From: CBDCVY01 sp965223245 | GTDB taxonomy: Bacteria; Nitrospinota; Nitrospinia; Nitrospinales; Nitrospinaceae | NCBI GenBank assembly: GCA_965223245.1 | Contig: CBDCVY010000013.1 | Coordinates: forward strand, 558,001 to 622,000 | Direction of reading: 5' to 3' | DNA length: 64,000 nt | Shown here: in pieces, positions 45,158 to 54,263 of the stretch | Numbering within the stretch: the stretch's first letter is position 1 | Layout: every line of letters starts with the position of its first letter | The notes under the pieces: generated by a model | Databases searched by the model: none | The model's input: the letters and a program-made list of their open reading frames with translations, nothing else | What the model was told of the DNA's origin: nothing | Translations under genes and position numbers: made by a program

Positions 45158-46567
45158 TTAACCCGTCAATCCTCCAATTAGTCCCCCGGCTAACCCACCG
45201 ATTAATCCACCGACTAAGGCACCAATGGGTCCAAATATTGCACCTATACCAGCGCCCAATATTCCCCCGATTGCAATTCCGGCAAAAACTCGACCCAGGA
45301 CGGATTTGGTGGGAACGGGTTTCCAATTGCAATCCGAAACTTCGTCAGCGGCTTCTGAGAAAATTCTATAATCTCTTTCACTAACGTTTTCACCTTCGCC
45401 CATAACGTTAGCTTTTTCTTCATCCGTGACTCCATAACAAATAGGATCATTTCTGTCGCAGCGTACATGGGGTAATCCCAGCATGTGACCAAACTCATGC
45501 TCAGCAGGTGTTTGTGGAATATCATCTCTTTCTTCAACATCGAGTGAATCCAATGTAGCAGTCCTTCCAGCTACATAACTTCCCTCAAAATCTGAGGTAT
45601 ATCCAACCGTGACATCAAAATGCTCATCAGTTTCTACGGGTTGTACCTGCACGGCTACCGAGAGTCGATTACATGTTTCTCCTTCGCAAGGTGGGCTTTC
45701 CGGCTCCAAATCATATTTACCACTCCAACGATTTGTTACCTTACGAACAAACTTTCTTTGCCATTGATTTTTTAATCGATCATTAGGCCAAGCTTCAGGA
45801 GTATCTACATAGTTAAACTTGACTTTCATAAGTGCCGTTAAAAGACAATTGTTTCGATCTATAGTTGCATCAAATCGACCTCCACCGCGTCCGACATCTT
45901 CTGCAGTTTCTACGGTAGGGGGAGAAGCAGCGTCATCCGTCTCTGTATCCTCTTGCCGACTCAATTTTGGACCGGTAGATTCTTGTTGCACGGAATGGGT
46001 TAACTCATGTGCTAATAAATGTTTACCCTCTTGAGTGTTGGGTCGATATTGGGAATTACCAAAGACAATATCATTTCCCACCGTATAAGCTTTTGCATTA
46101 ATCCCCTTGGCGGAAGCTGCTGCATTGGCATCATCATGCACGCGAATTTGATTGAAGTTATGACCAAAGCGATGCTCCATGAAAGATTGAGTTTGGGAGT
46201 CCATTTTACGGCCAGGGGATTGAATGGCTGAAGAAACTCCTATTGGTGAAGATGAATTGTTTTCTCCGTTATGCTTTCGCATTAATGGAGAAAACAATTC
46301 ATCCGAAGATAAATCTGAAGGAGCAAGAATTGAGGAATCGCTTACTACTTGGTCTGCAACTCGATCTGCTTCCTGTTCTAAAAAATCATTGGGTTGGCTG
46401 ATGGAAAGGTTGCTTTCCGAGGATTGATTGCCTTTTCCATTAGATCCTTTGGATTTGCATGAAGAACAAACTCCTCCACAAGCACATTTTCTTTGCAAAG
46501 TTGGAGTTTGATTAGAACTGCTGTTGTTTTGGCCTTTATTTTTATTTTGTGTTTCTACGGCAAACAT
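45158..46567 (-). CDS. DUF4157 eCIS-core protein with metzincin-type protease domain and glycine zipper
   Basis: A 469-residue protein. The Cys motif LQRKCACGGVCSSC (24-37) precedes the DUF4157 domain (about 115-195; FGHNFNQIRVHDD, HELTH 187-191). The C-terminal enzyme region carries the extended zinc motif HEFGHMLGLPH (357-367) and a possible Met-turn ANVMGEG (386-392), the metzincin arrangement. Residues 423-469 are a glycine zipper. DUF4157 proteins mark eCIS loci and are linked to payload loading. I read this as a candidate protease payload; a structural or processing role is the alternative. It overlaps the preceding stop by one base. Confidence 0.85.
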   Translation of the reverse strand: MFAVETQNKNKGQNNSSSNQTPTLQRKCACGGVCSSCKSKGSNGKGNQSSESNLSISQPNDFLEQEADRVADQVVSDSSILAPSDLSSDELFSPLMRKHNGENNSSSPIGVSSAIQSPGRKMDSQTQSFMEHRFGHNFNQIRVHDDANAAASAKGINAKAYTVGNDIVFGNSQYRPNTQEGKHLLAHELTHSVQQESTGPKLSRQEDTETDDAASPPTVETAEDVGRGGGRFDATIDRNNCLLTALMKVKFNYVDTPEAWPNDRLKNQWQRKFVRKVTNRWSGKYDLEPESPPCEGETCNRLSVAVQVQPVETDEHFDVTVGYTSDFEGSYVAGRTATLDSLDVEERDDIPQTPAEHEFGHMLGLPHVRCDRNDPICYGVTDEEKANVMGEGENVSERDYRIFSEAADEVSDCNWKPVPTKSVLGRVFAGIAIGGILGAGIGAIFGPIGALVGGLIGGLAGGLIGGLTG

Positions 46568-46809
46568 TATTTAATTTTGGATGAAATCACCTTACCAATT
46601 TCCTGGCCTAGAGGTTTGGGATTTTGGATAGAGTGATTTGTGTTAATGGTACTTCCGCTCGAATTTAAGGTTTTCGACGAGAAGTGAATACTTGGATTCG
46701 GAAAACTTTCTAAAATTTGCTGACGCAAACCTTGGATAAATTCTTTTTGAAATAATTTCTGCGACGAATTTATTCCATTTATCTGATTAATCTTTATGTT
46801 AATCTTCAT
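46567..46809 (-). CDS. Small eCIS accessory protein upstream of DUF4157 genes
   Basis: An 80-residue basic protein (MKINIKINQINGINSSQKLFQKEFIQGLRQQILESF, then a Ser/Asn-rich tail). Small proteins with an I-x-I-x-x opening and one amphipathic helix often sit directly before DUF4157 genes in eCIS clusters, but have no known role. It is flanked by six bases and one base of overlap, so it is clearly in the operon. Confidence 0.6.
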   Translation of the reverse strand: MKINIKINQINGINSSQKLFQKEFIQGLRQQILESFPNPSIHFSSKTLNSSGSTINTNHSIQNPKPLGQEIGKVISSKIK

Positions 46810-46815
46810 ATTGCT

Positions 46816-48783
46816 TTAAATGAATTCGGTTTCATTAATGGGTTTTTCTAATTTTAGGTATTCTCTTTTTGCAGCATCCATAAGATGCCGCATACTGACA
46901 TCTTGTTTAGATTCAACTGCTAAAAACGCACTATATAAAGCGATGTTCCTGATATTTCCACCACTGACATTCAATCGAGAAAGTTTTTGAATATTTAGAT
47001 TCTCTAAAGGGGTTTTTTTAGGAAACACCTTTTGCCATATTTCTTTTCTTAATTTTTGATCAGGGAAAGGGAATTGAATAATAAATCTTAAACGGCGCAA
47101 AAACGCTTCATCTAAGGCTTTCTTTAAGTTTGTGGTTAAGATGGCAAGCCCGTTATATGCTTCCATTCGTTGCAGCAAATAGCTCACTTGAATATTTGCG
47201 AATCGATCATGGCTATCCTTTACATCACTTCGCTTTCCAAATAAAGCGTCTGCTTCATCAAAAAGTAGGATGGCTCCCCCCTGTTCCGCCGCATCAAATA
47301 TTTTTTTGAGATTTTTTTCAGTTTCACCTACAAATTTACTCACCGCCTGACTTAAATCAATTCGGTAAAGATCCAAGTTCAATTCATTTGCCAGCACCTC
47401 GGCAGCCATTGTTTTCCCAGTGCCGCTAGGGCCTGTGAATAATGCGCTGATTCCCAATCCCCGACCGTCTTTATTGGCGAACCCCCAGTCATAATAAACT
47501 TTGCTGCGATGTCGTACATGTAAGGAAATTTCTTTTAATATTTCTTTTTGATGAGATGGGAGTACCAAGTCCTCCCAATTGGCTTTGGGATCGATGTGTT
47601 GTGCCAGGTTCTCAAGGTTCTTTCGTGTACACATTCTACATTGTTGCCAAAGCGTTTTAGAAATTTGCTCTGGCGAATTATTAGAATCTAATGTTTTTAC
47701 ACTTTGTAAAGCCTGTTGAATATCTTGAGTGCTTAGTTGAAATTGTGAAGTAATGTTATCAATTTCTCCATTCAAGGAAATAGCATTATTTTTCAAGGAT
47801 TGATTCCAAACCCATTTTTGCTCAAGTGTTGTAGGATAGGAAACTTTGAAAGGCAAATTGGGAATATTGAGGTCTGGTAAAGGTTCAGCGCAAGAAATAA
47901 AAATAAGTGTATTGATTCTGTTTATTAGTGATTTGGCAATTGGGAATAAATTATTGTCATCTACTTCAATTACTAAGGAACTTTGTGAAAGAATTGCTTC
48001 TCTTTCCCAAATTCTAATAAAGTTCTCAAGTTCATAACGATTAGAAGGAATGCTTAATAAGTTTACCCAGTGAGATTTAAATTTTAATTTTGAACTTACA
48101 GAATTGGCAATTTGTCTTTTCCCACTGTTATCTTCACCATAGAGTTGGATTACAAAAGTAGGTGGATCAATATCTTTGTTGGATATTTTTTTAAAGATTT
48201 CTGATACTAAATCCGAATGAGATTTTGGAAGAATATCGCTTGTTTGAAGAGGATGAACCAACCCCTGCAATTGCTCGTCTAAATAAAAAATTCCTGTTAA
48301 ATAATGTAAGACATGTTCTTCAATTCGAAGATGACTTTTGGTTACCTCTTGGGGATTAGGGATTTTAATCAATTGCCATAGTCTTAATGGACTTGATGGA
48401 GACAGCGCACTCCAATGAGCTTTTGGATGAATTGTAAGCATGAAACCAAATGTGATTCCAGAGTATCCAGCTGCTTTTTGCGCTTTTTCTACCAATTGAG
48501 CGAAACCTGCATCCAATTCGACTCCAGCACACATGAGAAGGATATCTTTTTCGAAGTCGGTTAACCCAAATGATTGGCTCAGAAATTCAAAAGGAAAAAA
48601 ATCTTTGACTTCATGGTTCTTGTCATTTCCTGATTCTGAGTTATCTGAATTTTCATTAGTAAATCCTTCAATACTGGAAGAATTTTTTATATGATTTTTT
48701 AAAAGGGGTCGCAGTTTGTTTAAGGACAAAAGTAACTGCTCTTGATTTTTTTTAAGCCAAGTATTTTTAATTGAAACATCCAT
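46816..48783 (-). CDS. eCIS AAA+ ATPase (Afp15-like)
   Basis: A 655-residue AAA+ protein. The active module has Walker A GPSGTGKT (451-458), Walker B ILLFDEADALFG (505-516), a sensor region LAILTTNLKKALDEAFLRRLRF and a C-terminal lid. An earlier degenerate nucleotide site may be YGEDNSGKR (215-223), suggesting two AAA-like modules with one inactive. In eCIS this ATPase is needed for assembly or payload loading, although its exact step is not settled. It starts directly after the DUF4255 stop codon. Confidence 0.92.
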   Translation of the reverse strand: MDVSIKNTWLKKNQEQLLLSLNKLRPLLKNHIKNSSSIEGFTNENSDNSESGNDKNHEVKDFFPFEFLSQSFGLTDFEKDILLMCAGVELDAGFAQLVEKAQKAAGYSGITFGFMLTIHPKAHWSALSPSSPLRLWQLIKIPNPQEVTKSHLRIEEHVLHYLTGIFYLDEQLQGLVHPLQTSDILPKSHSDLVSEIFKKISNKDIDPPTFVIQLYGEDNSGKRQIANSVSSKLKFKSHWVNLLSIPSNRYELENFIRIWEREAILSQSSLVIEVDDNNLFPIAKSLINRINTLIFISCAEPLPDLNIPNLPFKVSYPTTLEQKWVWNQSLKNNAISLNGEIDNITSQFQLSTQDIQQALQSVKTLDSNNSPEQISKTLWQQCRMCTRKNLENLAQHIDPKANWEDLVLPSHQKEILKEISLHVRHRSKVYYDWGFANKDGRGLGISALFTGPSGTGKTMAAEVLANELNLDLYRIDLSQAVSKFVGETEKNLKKIFDAAEQGGAILLFDEADALFGKRSDVKDSHDRFANIQVSYLLQRMEAYNGLAILTTNLKKALDEAFLRRLRFIIQFPFPDQKLRKEIWQKVFPKKTPLENLNIQKLSRLNVSGGNIRNIALYSAFLAVESKQDVSMRHLMDAAKREYLKLEKPINETEFI

Positions 48784-50061
48784 TTAGGGCACCACCACGG
48801 TTTCATTAAATACTGGAGGAGTTGCATTTTTATCAATAAACCAACTTTCCGCACCATCCACTCTCAAGCGAACCGGAAAAGTGCCTGTGGGAAGATCAGA
48901 ATATACAAAAGTGAGCTGACCGGTTTGAGCTGTAAAAGTTTGAGGAAATGACTCATGTGCGCCTACTATTAAGGAAACTTTTTGGTTTGGTCTTACCTCT
49001 GGGGAAATGTTATAAACCACGGTTACATCTCCCGTTCCACCGTCTCTATTAATGGAATTTAGGGAATCCAATCTTGGAGCTATTTGAACTGGCAACTGAT
49101 TACTGTTTCTATCTACCCCAGCATTAGTAACAACAACATTTGCTTGATATAATCCCGCAGCCCAATTTATTGGATCATTGGGTATAGTTAGGTCGAGTTG
49201 CTTGTCGGTTGCTCCAGCTAAAGGGGAAATGTTTATCGGATTATTTAATCGATTGTTTTCAAATTGGATGTTTACTGAAGTTCCTGATAAATGATGACCG
49301 CGTAAAGTAATACTTTCATTGAGGCGAATGCTAACTTGGTTATTAGGGTATTCAACGCTGGTTAAAGTTGGAACGGGTGGAATCGTGTTTGCTTGAATGA
49401 TCGGTCCTTGGTCATTAACACCTCGGCTCAAAACAGGTAATCCGTTTACCGTGGGCGTCTCTCGATCAATTAATACTACTGTGGCAACATAAGATGCAGT
49501 GGGTCTATAGTTAGCTTGTAAAGCAGTCCAAATTTTAGACATTTCTTCCGGGTTTAAATTCTCCTGGGTTATTTTAATCTGTTCAAATTGGTCTGCTAGA
49601 CCCGACTGAGCTAATGCTTGTAAAGCAGGGGGCAATTCTACACCAAGACTCGGTGAAGGATTTAGGGCGATGCCAATCGAGTTCCGATCCAGGACAGGAT
49701 TCTCATGGATTAATTGCATCGCGTACCCAAGTAAAATTTCAGAATGCAAATCCTCAGAACCATAAGCACTAATTAAATAATGTAAATCTAAGGCTAAAGG
49801 TGGATTTGTTAAGCGAGATCCATTTGTTGAGCGAGATGGAAGACATTCATTCCTCCAGCCTAAATTTGGAGTAACCTGATGAAGAAATATATTTAGCTGG
49901 CTATTTTCATTTGTATTTGGAGGTACGACTCGGTCGGGAGGTAACGCGGAAACGGTCACATTGCCTCCAATCATTCCAGTAATATCATGATCAATTATTC
50001 CATTATTTAATAGGTCTCTGAGGACTGCTGTTACTCCGGCTATGGCGAGAGCGCTACTCAT
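48784..50061 (-). CDS. eCIS DUF4255 tail terminator (Afp16-like) with Ig-like C-terminus
   Basis: A 425-residue protein. The first 190 residues are DUF4255/Pvc16-like (IAGVTAVLRDLLNNGI, NIFLHQVTPNLGWRNECLPSR, LALDLHYLISAYGSEDLHSEILLGYAM), the cap that ends the tube and sheath. Residues about 240-420 add IPT/TIG-like and Ig-like beta domains (TLTSVEYPNNQVSIRLNESITLRGHHL), not present in Afp16 itself. These extra domains may project from the distal end. The start overlaps the preceding stop by four bases. Confidence 0.87.
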   Translation of the reverse strand: MSSALAIAGVTAVLRDLLNNGIIDHDITGMIGGNVTVSALPPDRVVPPNTNENSQLNIFLHQVTPNLGWRNECLPSRSTNGSRLTNPPLALDLHYLISAYGSEDLHSEILLGYAMQLIHENPVLDRNSIGIALNPSPSLGVELPPALQALAQSGLADQFEQIKITQENLNPEEMSKIWTALQANYRPTASYVATVVLIDRETPTVNGLPVLSRGVNDQGPIIQANTIPPVPTLTSVEYPNNQVSIRLNESITLRGHHLSGTSVNIQFENNRLNNPINISPLAGATDKQLDLTIPNDPINWAAGLYQANVVVTNAGVDRNSNQLPVQIAPRLDSLNSINRDGGTGDVTVVYNISPEVRPNQKVSLIVGAHESFPQTFTAQTGQLTFVYSDLPTGTFPVRLRVDGAESWFIDKNATPPVFNETVVVP

Positions 50062-50870
50062 CTCTCACCTCTTTTTCTTTGTTGTATATAGTTATCTAAT
50101 GTTAAGAAAGGACTATGTGGAGCCTTTCTTGTGTATTGAGGCGAGCTTTTTTTCTCTTGAGCCGAATGAAGGTTAATCTTCCCAATTTCAACGTTAATTT
50201 GAACTTCTTGCTTGTCAATATTGGAATTTGATTCGTGTTTATAAAAGGGTTTTGATCTTTGAGTCGTATTTCTTTTTGGCGGTGTCTGTGATTGAGAAGG
50301 CGATTGATTGATAGAGTTTACTTCGTTTTTCTCTGGCTGAGGTTTATCGTTCTTAAGTCTTGGTTTGGAAACTATATTTTTGGTTGAATAATCTTCTTTT
50401 TCTTCAAGAGATTTGTTTGATTGAGTTTTGGCAGGCAAATTTAAACTATCTTTTTGTATAGAGGCTGCGTTGCCTATAGAACTTTGTGGTTTGATTTCTT
50501 GAGTGTAAGGTTTTAGCGGAGTGAATAAACTGTCTTGTTTTGACGAAATATTTAATTCGTTAAAATCTTTATAATGTTGATTGGTCGATTTTGGATTTTC
50601 TCTTGTAGTAAATTGGGAATTGTCCTGTTGCGTGTTAGGGCTTTTTGATATTGGAGATTCCTGAAATTCCTCTATGGATATAGATTCTGATGATTGTGCT
50701 AAGTCCTCCCTGTTTGAAATATGGCTTGGAAGTTCTATTTCCTGGTTGAAAGATTCTTCTTCAAGTTCAACAAATTGAGATCCATAGGTTATATAACCCG
50801 GAAGCTTATCAGGTTTTATCTCGTTTTTTGGTGTGATGACTTTTTTTGCTAAGCTAGAAAGAAAGTCCAT
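50058..50870 (-). CDS. eCIS low-complexity linker protein
   Basis: A 270-residue protein starting MDFLSSLAKKVITPKNEIKPDKLPGYITYGSQFVE. A long disordered Ser/Lys/Asn/Gln/Pro-rich middle leads to a short conserved-looking end: INVEIGKINLHSA and PHSPFLTLDNYIQQRKRGER. A comparable I-x-V-x-I-G-x-I-x-V plus L-T-L-D-x-Y-x-x-x-R ending recurs at this position in eCIS clusters; this is from memory of the family, not a search. I chose the start at 50870 because it follows the previous stop by two bases. A tape-measure role is possible but not shown. Confidence 0.6.
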   Translation of the reverse strand: MDFLSSLAKKVITPKNEIKPDKLPGYITYGSQFVELEEESFNQEIELPSHISNREDLAQSSESISIEEFQESPISKSPNTQQDNSQFTTRENPKSTNQHYKDFNELNISSKQDSLFTPLKPYTQEIKPQSSIGNAASIQKDSLNLPAKTQSNKSLEEKEDYSTKNIVSKPRLKNDKPQPEKNEVNSINQSPSQSQTPPKRNTTQRSKPFYKHESNSNIDKQEVQINVEIGKINLHSAQEKKSSPQYTRKAPHSPFLTLDNYIQQRKRGER

Positions 50871-50872
50871 AT

Positions 50873-51622
50873 TTAAATCACCATTTCGACATAATGTTGA
50901 CGACGGATGGAGCTCAAGTCTAAAACATCTTTTTCTGTCCACCCATAAGCTCGCGCCAGGGTATGGACTTCCCAAAAAATATCTTTGGCCTTGGATTCAA
51001 TTTCTTCCCATAAAAAATTACTAATATCGAATGTGGATTGGGCTTTAACATTGCAATTAGCACACTGGTAATTCAGTTTGATTTCTGCTTGTGGATCTTC
51101 TTCAGACAAATGTTTGATAAATTTTTCTACAATAGAATTGGGTAATTCATCTAATGAAATAACTCTATCTTGATATTCAATTTTTTCTATGCTGTGGTCT
51201 AGTAAAACAAGGCGAGCTTCTTCAATAGAAGAACATTTTGCGATTAGGGCTAAATGATTACTATTTGGGAATTGAAAATGTATGAAATAATCAGCAAATT
51301 CAACTTTTGCCGAATGATCCTTTTCAATATCAAAGGCAGAAACTAGGAGAACGTCAACATCTAGAGGGATTTCCACGTTAGTTTTGCAACTTTCGCATTG
51401 TGCCACTGCAAAAATATTATTTCCAAATAGATTTTTCCTGATTTGGAGTAAGCCCGCATCTCTTTGCCCAATACTTAACTTACCTAAATCCTCATATGAA
51501 AGATTTGGAAAAGCATGTTGCAAAATTGTTAACGGCTTAGCAATGGGACCTAATGCTCGACCCTTTTCCCAAATAGCCATGATGTCCGCATCTGTAAAAG
51601 GCTTCATGGTAAGATTAATCAC
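50873..51622 (-). CDS. eCIS T4-type baseplate protein with two CxxC pairs
   Basis: A 249-residue protein resembling the T4 gp26/gp28-like baseplate group found after the tube gene in several eCIS clusters (FTDADIMAIWEKGRALGPIAKPLTIL, LSIGQRDAGLLQIRKNLFG). Two pairs, CESC (76-79) and CANC (187-190), could form a four-cysteine zinc site. The GTG start at 51622 overlaps the tube gene by eight bases; the ATG at 51607 is an alternative with equally weak ribosome-binding evidence. Confidence 0.7.
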   Translation of the reverse strand: MINLTMKPFTDADIMAIWEKGRALGPIAKPLTILQHAFPNLSYEDLGKLSIGQRDAGLLQIRKNLFGNNIFAVAQCESCKTNVEIPLDVDVLLVSAFDIEKDHSAKVEFADYFIHFQFPNSNHLALIAKCSSIEEARLVLLDHSIEKIEYQDRVISLDELPNSIVEKFIKHLSEEDPQAEIKLNYQCANCNVKAQSTFDISNFLWEEIESKAKDIFWEVHTLARAYGWTEKDVLDLSSIRRQHYVEMVI

Positions 51623-52133
51623 CTAAAGAAGGCTCCGTAGGTTCTGTAACAGCTTCGTCACGGAACCAACCCTCGTTTTCTAGTTTCAAAGTTTGAATAG
51701 CGACTCCATTTCCACTCGCATCAAGTTCAGGTATTGCCTGATATTCCGAAACCCAGCAACGCCTCAAATGATAAGCAAGGGCTAGTTGCCCGGCTTCGTT
51801 ATACATCTCGATCGTAACGTCTTTCCGAAAGTCAGCTAATGAAACCTCCCCTCCTAAACCGGCATCCAGACTCCAAACCTTATTGGCCCACTTTTCGAAT
51901 TCGTTATCATGAGTTACTCCTCGTTCCAGAGTAATTGCTTCAAATTTAGATTGGCCAGGGGACCGGTGTACGGTACTTGGGTCACCACCTTCACGATGTT
52001 CAACAACATCAGTGGTACGACGTAAGGAGCCAACCTTACTAATGCCGGCAACGTAACGATTTTCCCATTTAACTCGAAACTTAAAGTTTTTATAAGGATC
52101 GATTCTATGAGTGTTTACTGTGAATTGCGCCAT
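51615..52133 (-). CDS. eCIS inner tube protein (Afp1/Afp5-like)
   Basis: A 172-residue phage-tail-tube (gp19-like) protein. The pattern RIDPYKNFKFRVKWENRYVAGISKVGSLRRTTDVVEHREGGDPSTVHRSPGQSKFEAITLERGVTHDNEFEKWANKVW is the classic tube signature. Hexamer rings of it build the needle. Only one tube gene is present, whereas Afp/PVC have two. It follows the sheath gene by 15 bases. Confidence 0.95.
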   Translation of the reverse strand: MAQFTVNTHRIDPYKNFKFRVKWENRYVAGISKVGSLRRTTDVVEHREGGDPSTVHRSPGQSKFEAITLERGVTHDNEFEKWANKVWSLDAGLGGEVSLADFRKDVTIEMYNEAGQLALAYHLRRCWVSEYQAIPELDASGNGVAIQTLKLENEGWFRDEAVTEPTEPSLGD

Positions 52134-52148
52134 TGCGATCTCCTTAAT

Positions 52149-54170
52149 TTATTGAGTTTGCCCTGCAAGTTGCTGAATTTGAATGACCACGAATTCTGCA
52201 GGTTTTAGAGGTGCAAAACCTACATAAATATTCACTCTACCCAAGTCAATATCTGCCTGAGTAGTTGTTTCGCTGTCACACTTAACGAGGTAGGCTTTGT
52301 CAGGGGTAGTGCCTTGAAATGCTCCCTGGCGAAATAAACCTTGCATAAAACTTCCAACACTTAAACGAATTTGTGCCCAAAGTGTTTCATCATTAGGTTC
52401 AAAAACTACCCAATGAGTTCCTCGGAATAAGGTTTCCTCGATGAATAATGCTAATCTTCGAACTGGAACATATTTCCAATCAGAAGCTAAAGTGTCAGCG
52501 CCAACTAAAGTTCTTGAACCCCAAGAAACATTTCCAAATACATCGAAATTTCGGAGGCAATTTACGCCAATAGGGTTTAACTGGCCGTTTTCTGGATCTG
52601 TAAGCTTGTACATAAGTTCCGGTACATTTCTTAGCCTGGCTTCAATTCCTGCAGGAGCCTTCCAAATTCCCCTGGCAGCATCTGTTCTTGAATATAAACC
52701 TGCGATGGTTCCACTGGGCCCAATTTCTTTTAGGCGGTTGTCATTAAGCGAATCGGGAATTCGAATTCGTGGATAGTAGACAGCCGCATTTTTATGACGG
52801 GTTCCTGCGTTAGCTTCCATCCAGTCACGCGCATCATCCATTGTGACAACCTCGGCAGGAACATCGATTACCAGAAAAGCACGCTCTTCTTCACAGAAGG
52901 CAGTGGCATCACTCATTACTGCCGTAAAATTAACATTGGTCCCGGGTGTATCTAAAGTTGAGGCTTCAGGTAGACATAGAATATTAAATAGATCTACATT
53001 TCGTAGAGCATATATTCCTGTTTTATTAGTACCGTCGGATCCGCGAAGAGCATTTGCATCAGCGTTGCTCCCATTGCTGCCTACAGCAGTATTGCCACGA
53101 AATCCAATGGTTCCGGCAGAGTTGTTACTACTCCCTAACACATATTGTTGAACGTTGGGAAAGATATCCCCAATCCCCGAAAGGTTCATTGTGTCCGTGG
53201 GAGTTCCTGTTGTATCGGTAAATGTGATTACAATTTCTGGATCGTAACTACTTCCTGTTCTTCCTACAGAAACTCTTAAATTTTGACCATCAACCACCTC
53301 TACGGAGGCACGAGTAAAAAGTGGATCACTTGTTGGGTTTCCACCTACAAGCGCTCCGCGAATTGCTGATTCTAATAAGCCACGAACTTCTCTAACATTT
53401 GTAGGAGTGGCTCCGCCAGGAAAGCTTAATGTGCATGCGCCTACAATAGTTGATGCATCAGGTAAGGTAATTGTCATATTAAACTGATCATTATCTACTA
53501 ATGTTGCATGAGCTGCTGAGGCATCATCTCCATTTGTTCCGGTAGAAACCGGTCGATTCGTATTTGGATTGCTTCCTGAATCCAGGTGAGTGAGTTGAAT
53601 AAGCTTGGATCCGTTATTTACAACATCTAATACATAATTAGTTTGGCCTGGTGTCATCCCCAAATTGCGAAATACTTCTGATTGCACCACTTCTTCTCGG
53701 CCATTGGCTTGAGTGATTTCCGATACTACAAGGTTAAATTCTGAAGAGGGATCAGTGGCGTTGTAGTCGACATCAATTCTAAGATTATTTCCCCATTCTC
53801 CTGGATCATCTACAGAATTAATTCCAATTTGTCTTCCAACAGTTGCTTGTAAGGTCCCAGCGGAATTTTCGTCTAAGAGAATCACAGATGCAGCGACAGG
53901 AGAGCCACCTGCCACGCGGACTATCCAAGCTTCATTCCCACCATTAAGGAAAAATTGTTGGATAGTGTAACTGGTCTCCGTATTTTCAAATAAGCCACCA
54001 AAATTTCTTTCAAAATCTCCAAAACTAAAAATTTGTATCGGTTGATTCAAGGGACCTCTCGCAAAGGTTCCTACAAAAGCGGCAATGGAGGTGGCGACAC
54101 CCGCAATCGGTCTAACACCGCTTTGCAATTCTTCGATATACACGCCTGGGTAGGTTGGTGTGACTGGCAT
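52149..54170 (-). CDS. eCIS contractile sheath protein (Afp2-4-like)
   Basis: A 673-residue tail sheath protein. The N-terminal handshake strand (YPGVYIEELQSGVRPIAGVATSIAAFVGTFARGPLNQP) and the C-terminal domain (FGNVSWGSRTLVGADTLASDWKYVPVRRLALFIEETLFRGTHWVVFEPNDETLWAQIRLSVGSFM) are diagnostic. A large variable insertion around 130-390 likely forms an outer domain and explains the unusual length. It is the only sheath gene and the first gene of the operon, with a GGGGAGA ribosome-binding site and an upstream sigma-54 promoter. Confidence 0.96.
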   Translation of the reverse strand: MPVTPTYPGVYIEELQSGVRPIAGVATSIAAFVGTFARGPLNQPIQIFSFGDFERNFGGLFENTETSYTIQQFFLNGGNEAWIVRVAGGSPVAASVILLDENSAGTLQATVGRQIGINSVDDPGEWGNNLRIDVDYNATDPSSEFNLVVSEITQANGREEVVQSEVFRNLGMTPGQTNYVLDVVNNGSKLIQLTHLDSGSNPNTNRPVSTGTNGDDASAAHATLVDNDQFNMTITLPDASTIVGACTLSFPGGATPTNVREVRGLLESAIRGALVGGNPTSDPLFTRASVEVVDGQNLRVSVGRTGSSYDPEIVITFTDTTGTPTDTMNLSGIGDIFPNVQQYVLGSSNNSAGTIGFRGNTAVGSNGSNADANALRGSDGTNKTGIYALRNVDLFNILCLPEASTLDTPGTNVNFTAVMSDATAFCEEERAFLVIDVPAEVVTMDDARDWMEANAGTRHKNAAVYYPRIRIPDSLNDNRLKEIGPSGTIAGLYSRTDAARGIWKAPAGIEARLRNVPELMYKLTDPENGQLNPIGVNCLRNFDVFGNVSWGSRTLVGADTLASDWKYVPVRRLALFIEETLFRGTHWVVFEPNDETLWAQIRLSVGSFMQGLFRQGAFQGTTPDKAYLVKCDSETTTQADIDLGRVNIYVGFAPLKPAEFVVIQIQQLAGQTQ

Positions 54171-54263
54171 AACTTATCTCCCCTTAGATTTAAGTAAATA
54201 GGATTGAATGCTAAAATTGGGATGATCCTTCACCAAATGAATGATGTGTTTTTCCTTCTTCTA

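Noticed and set aside
29047..54170. Contractile-tailed prophage or type VI secretion system
   Set aside because: No capsid, portal, terminase, integrase or TssJ/L/M-type membrane genes; DUF4157, DUF4255 and the AAA+ ATPase identify an eCIS.
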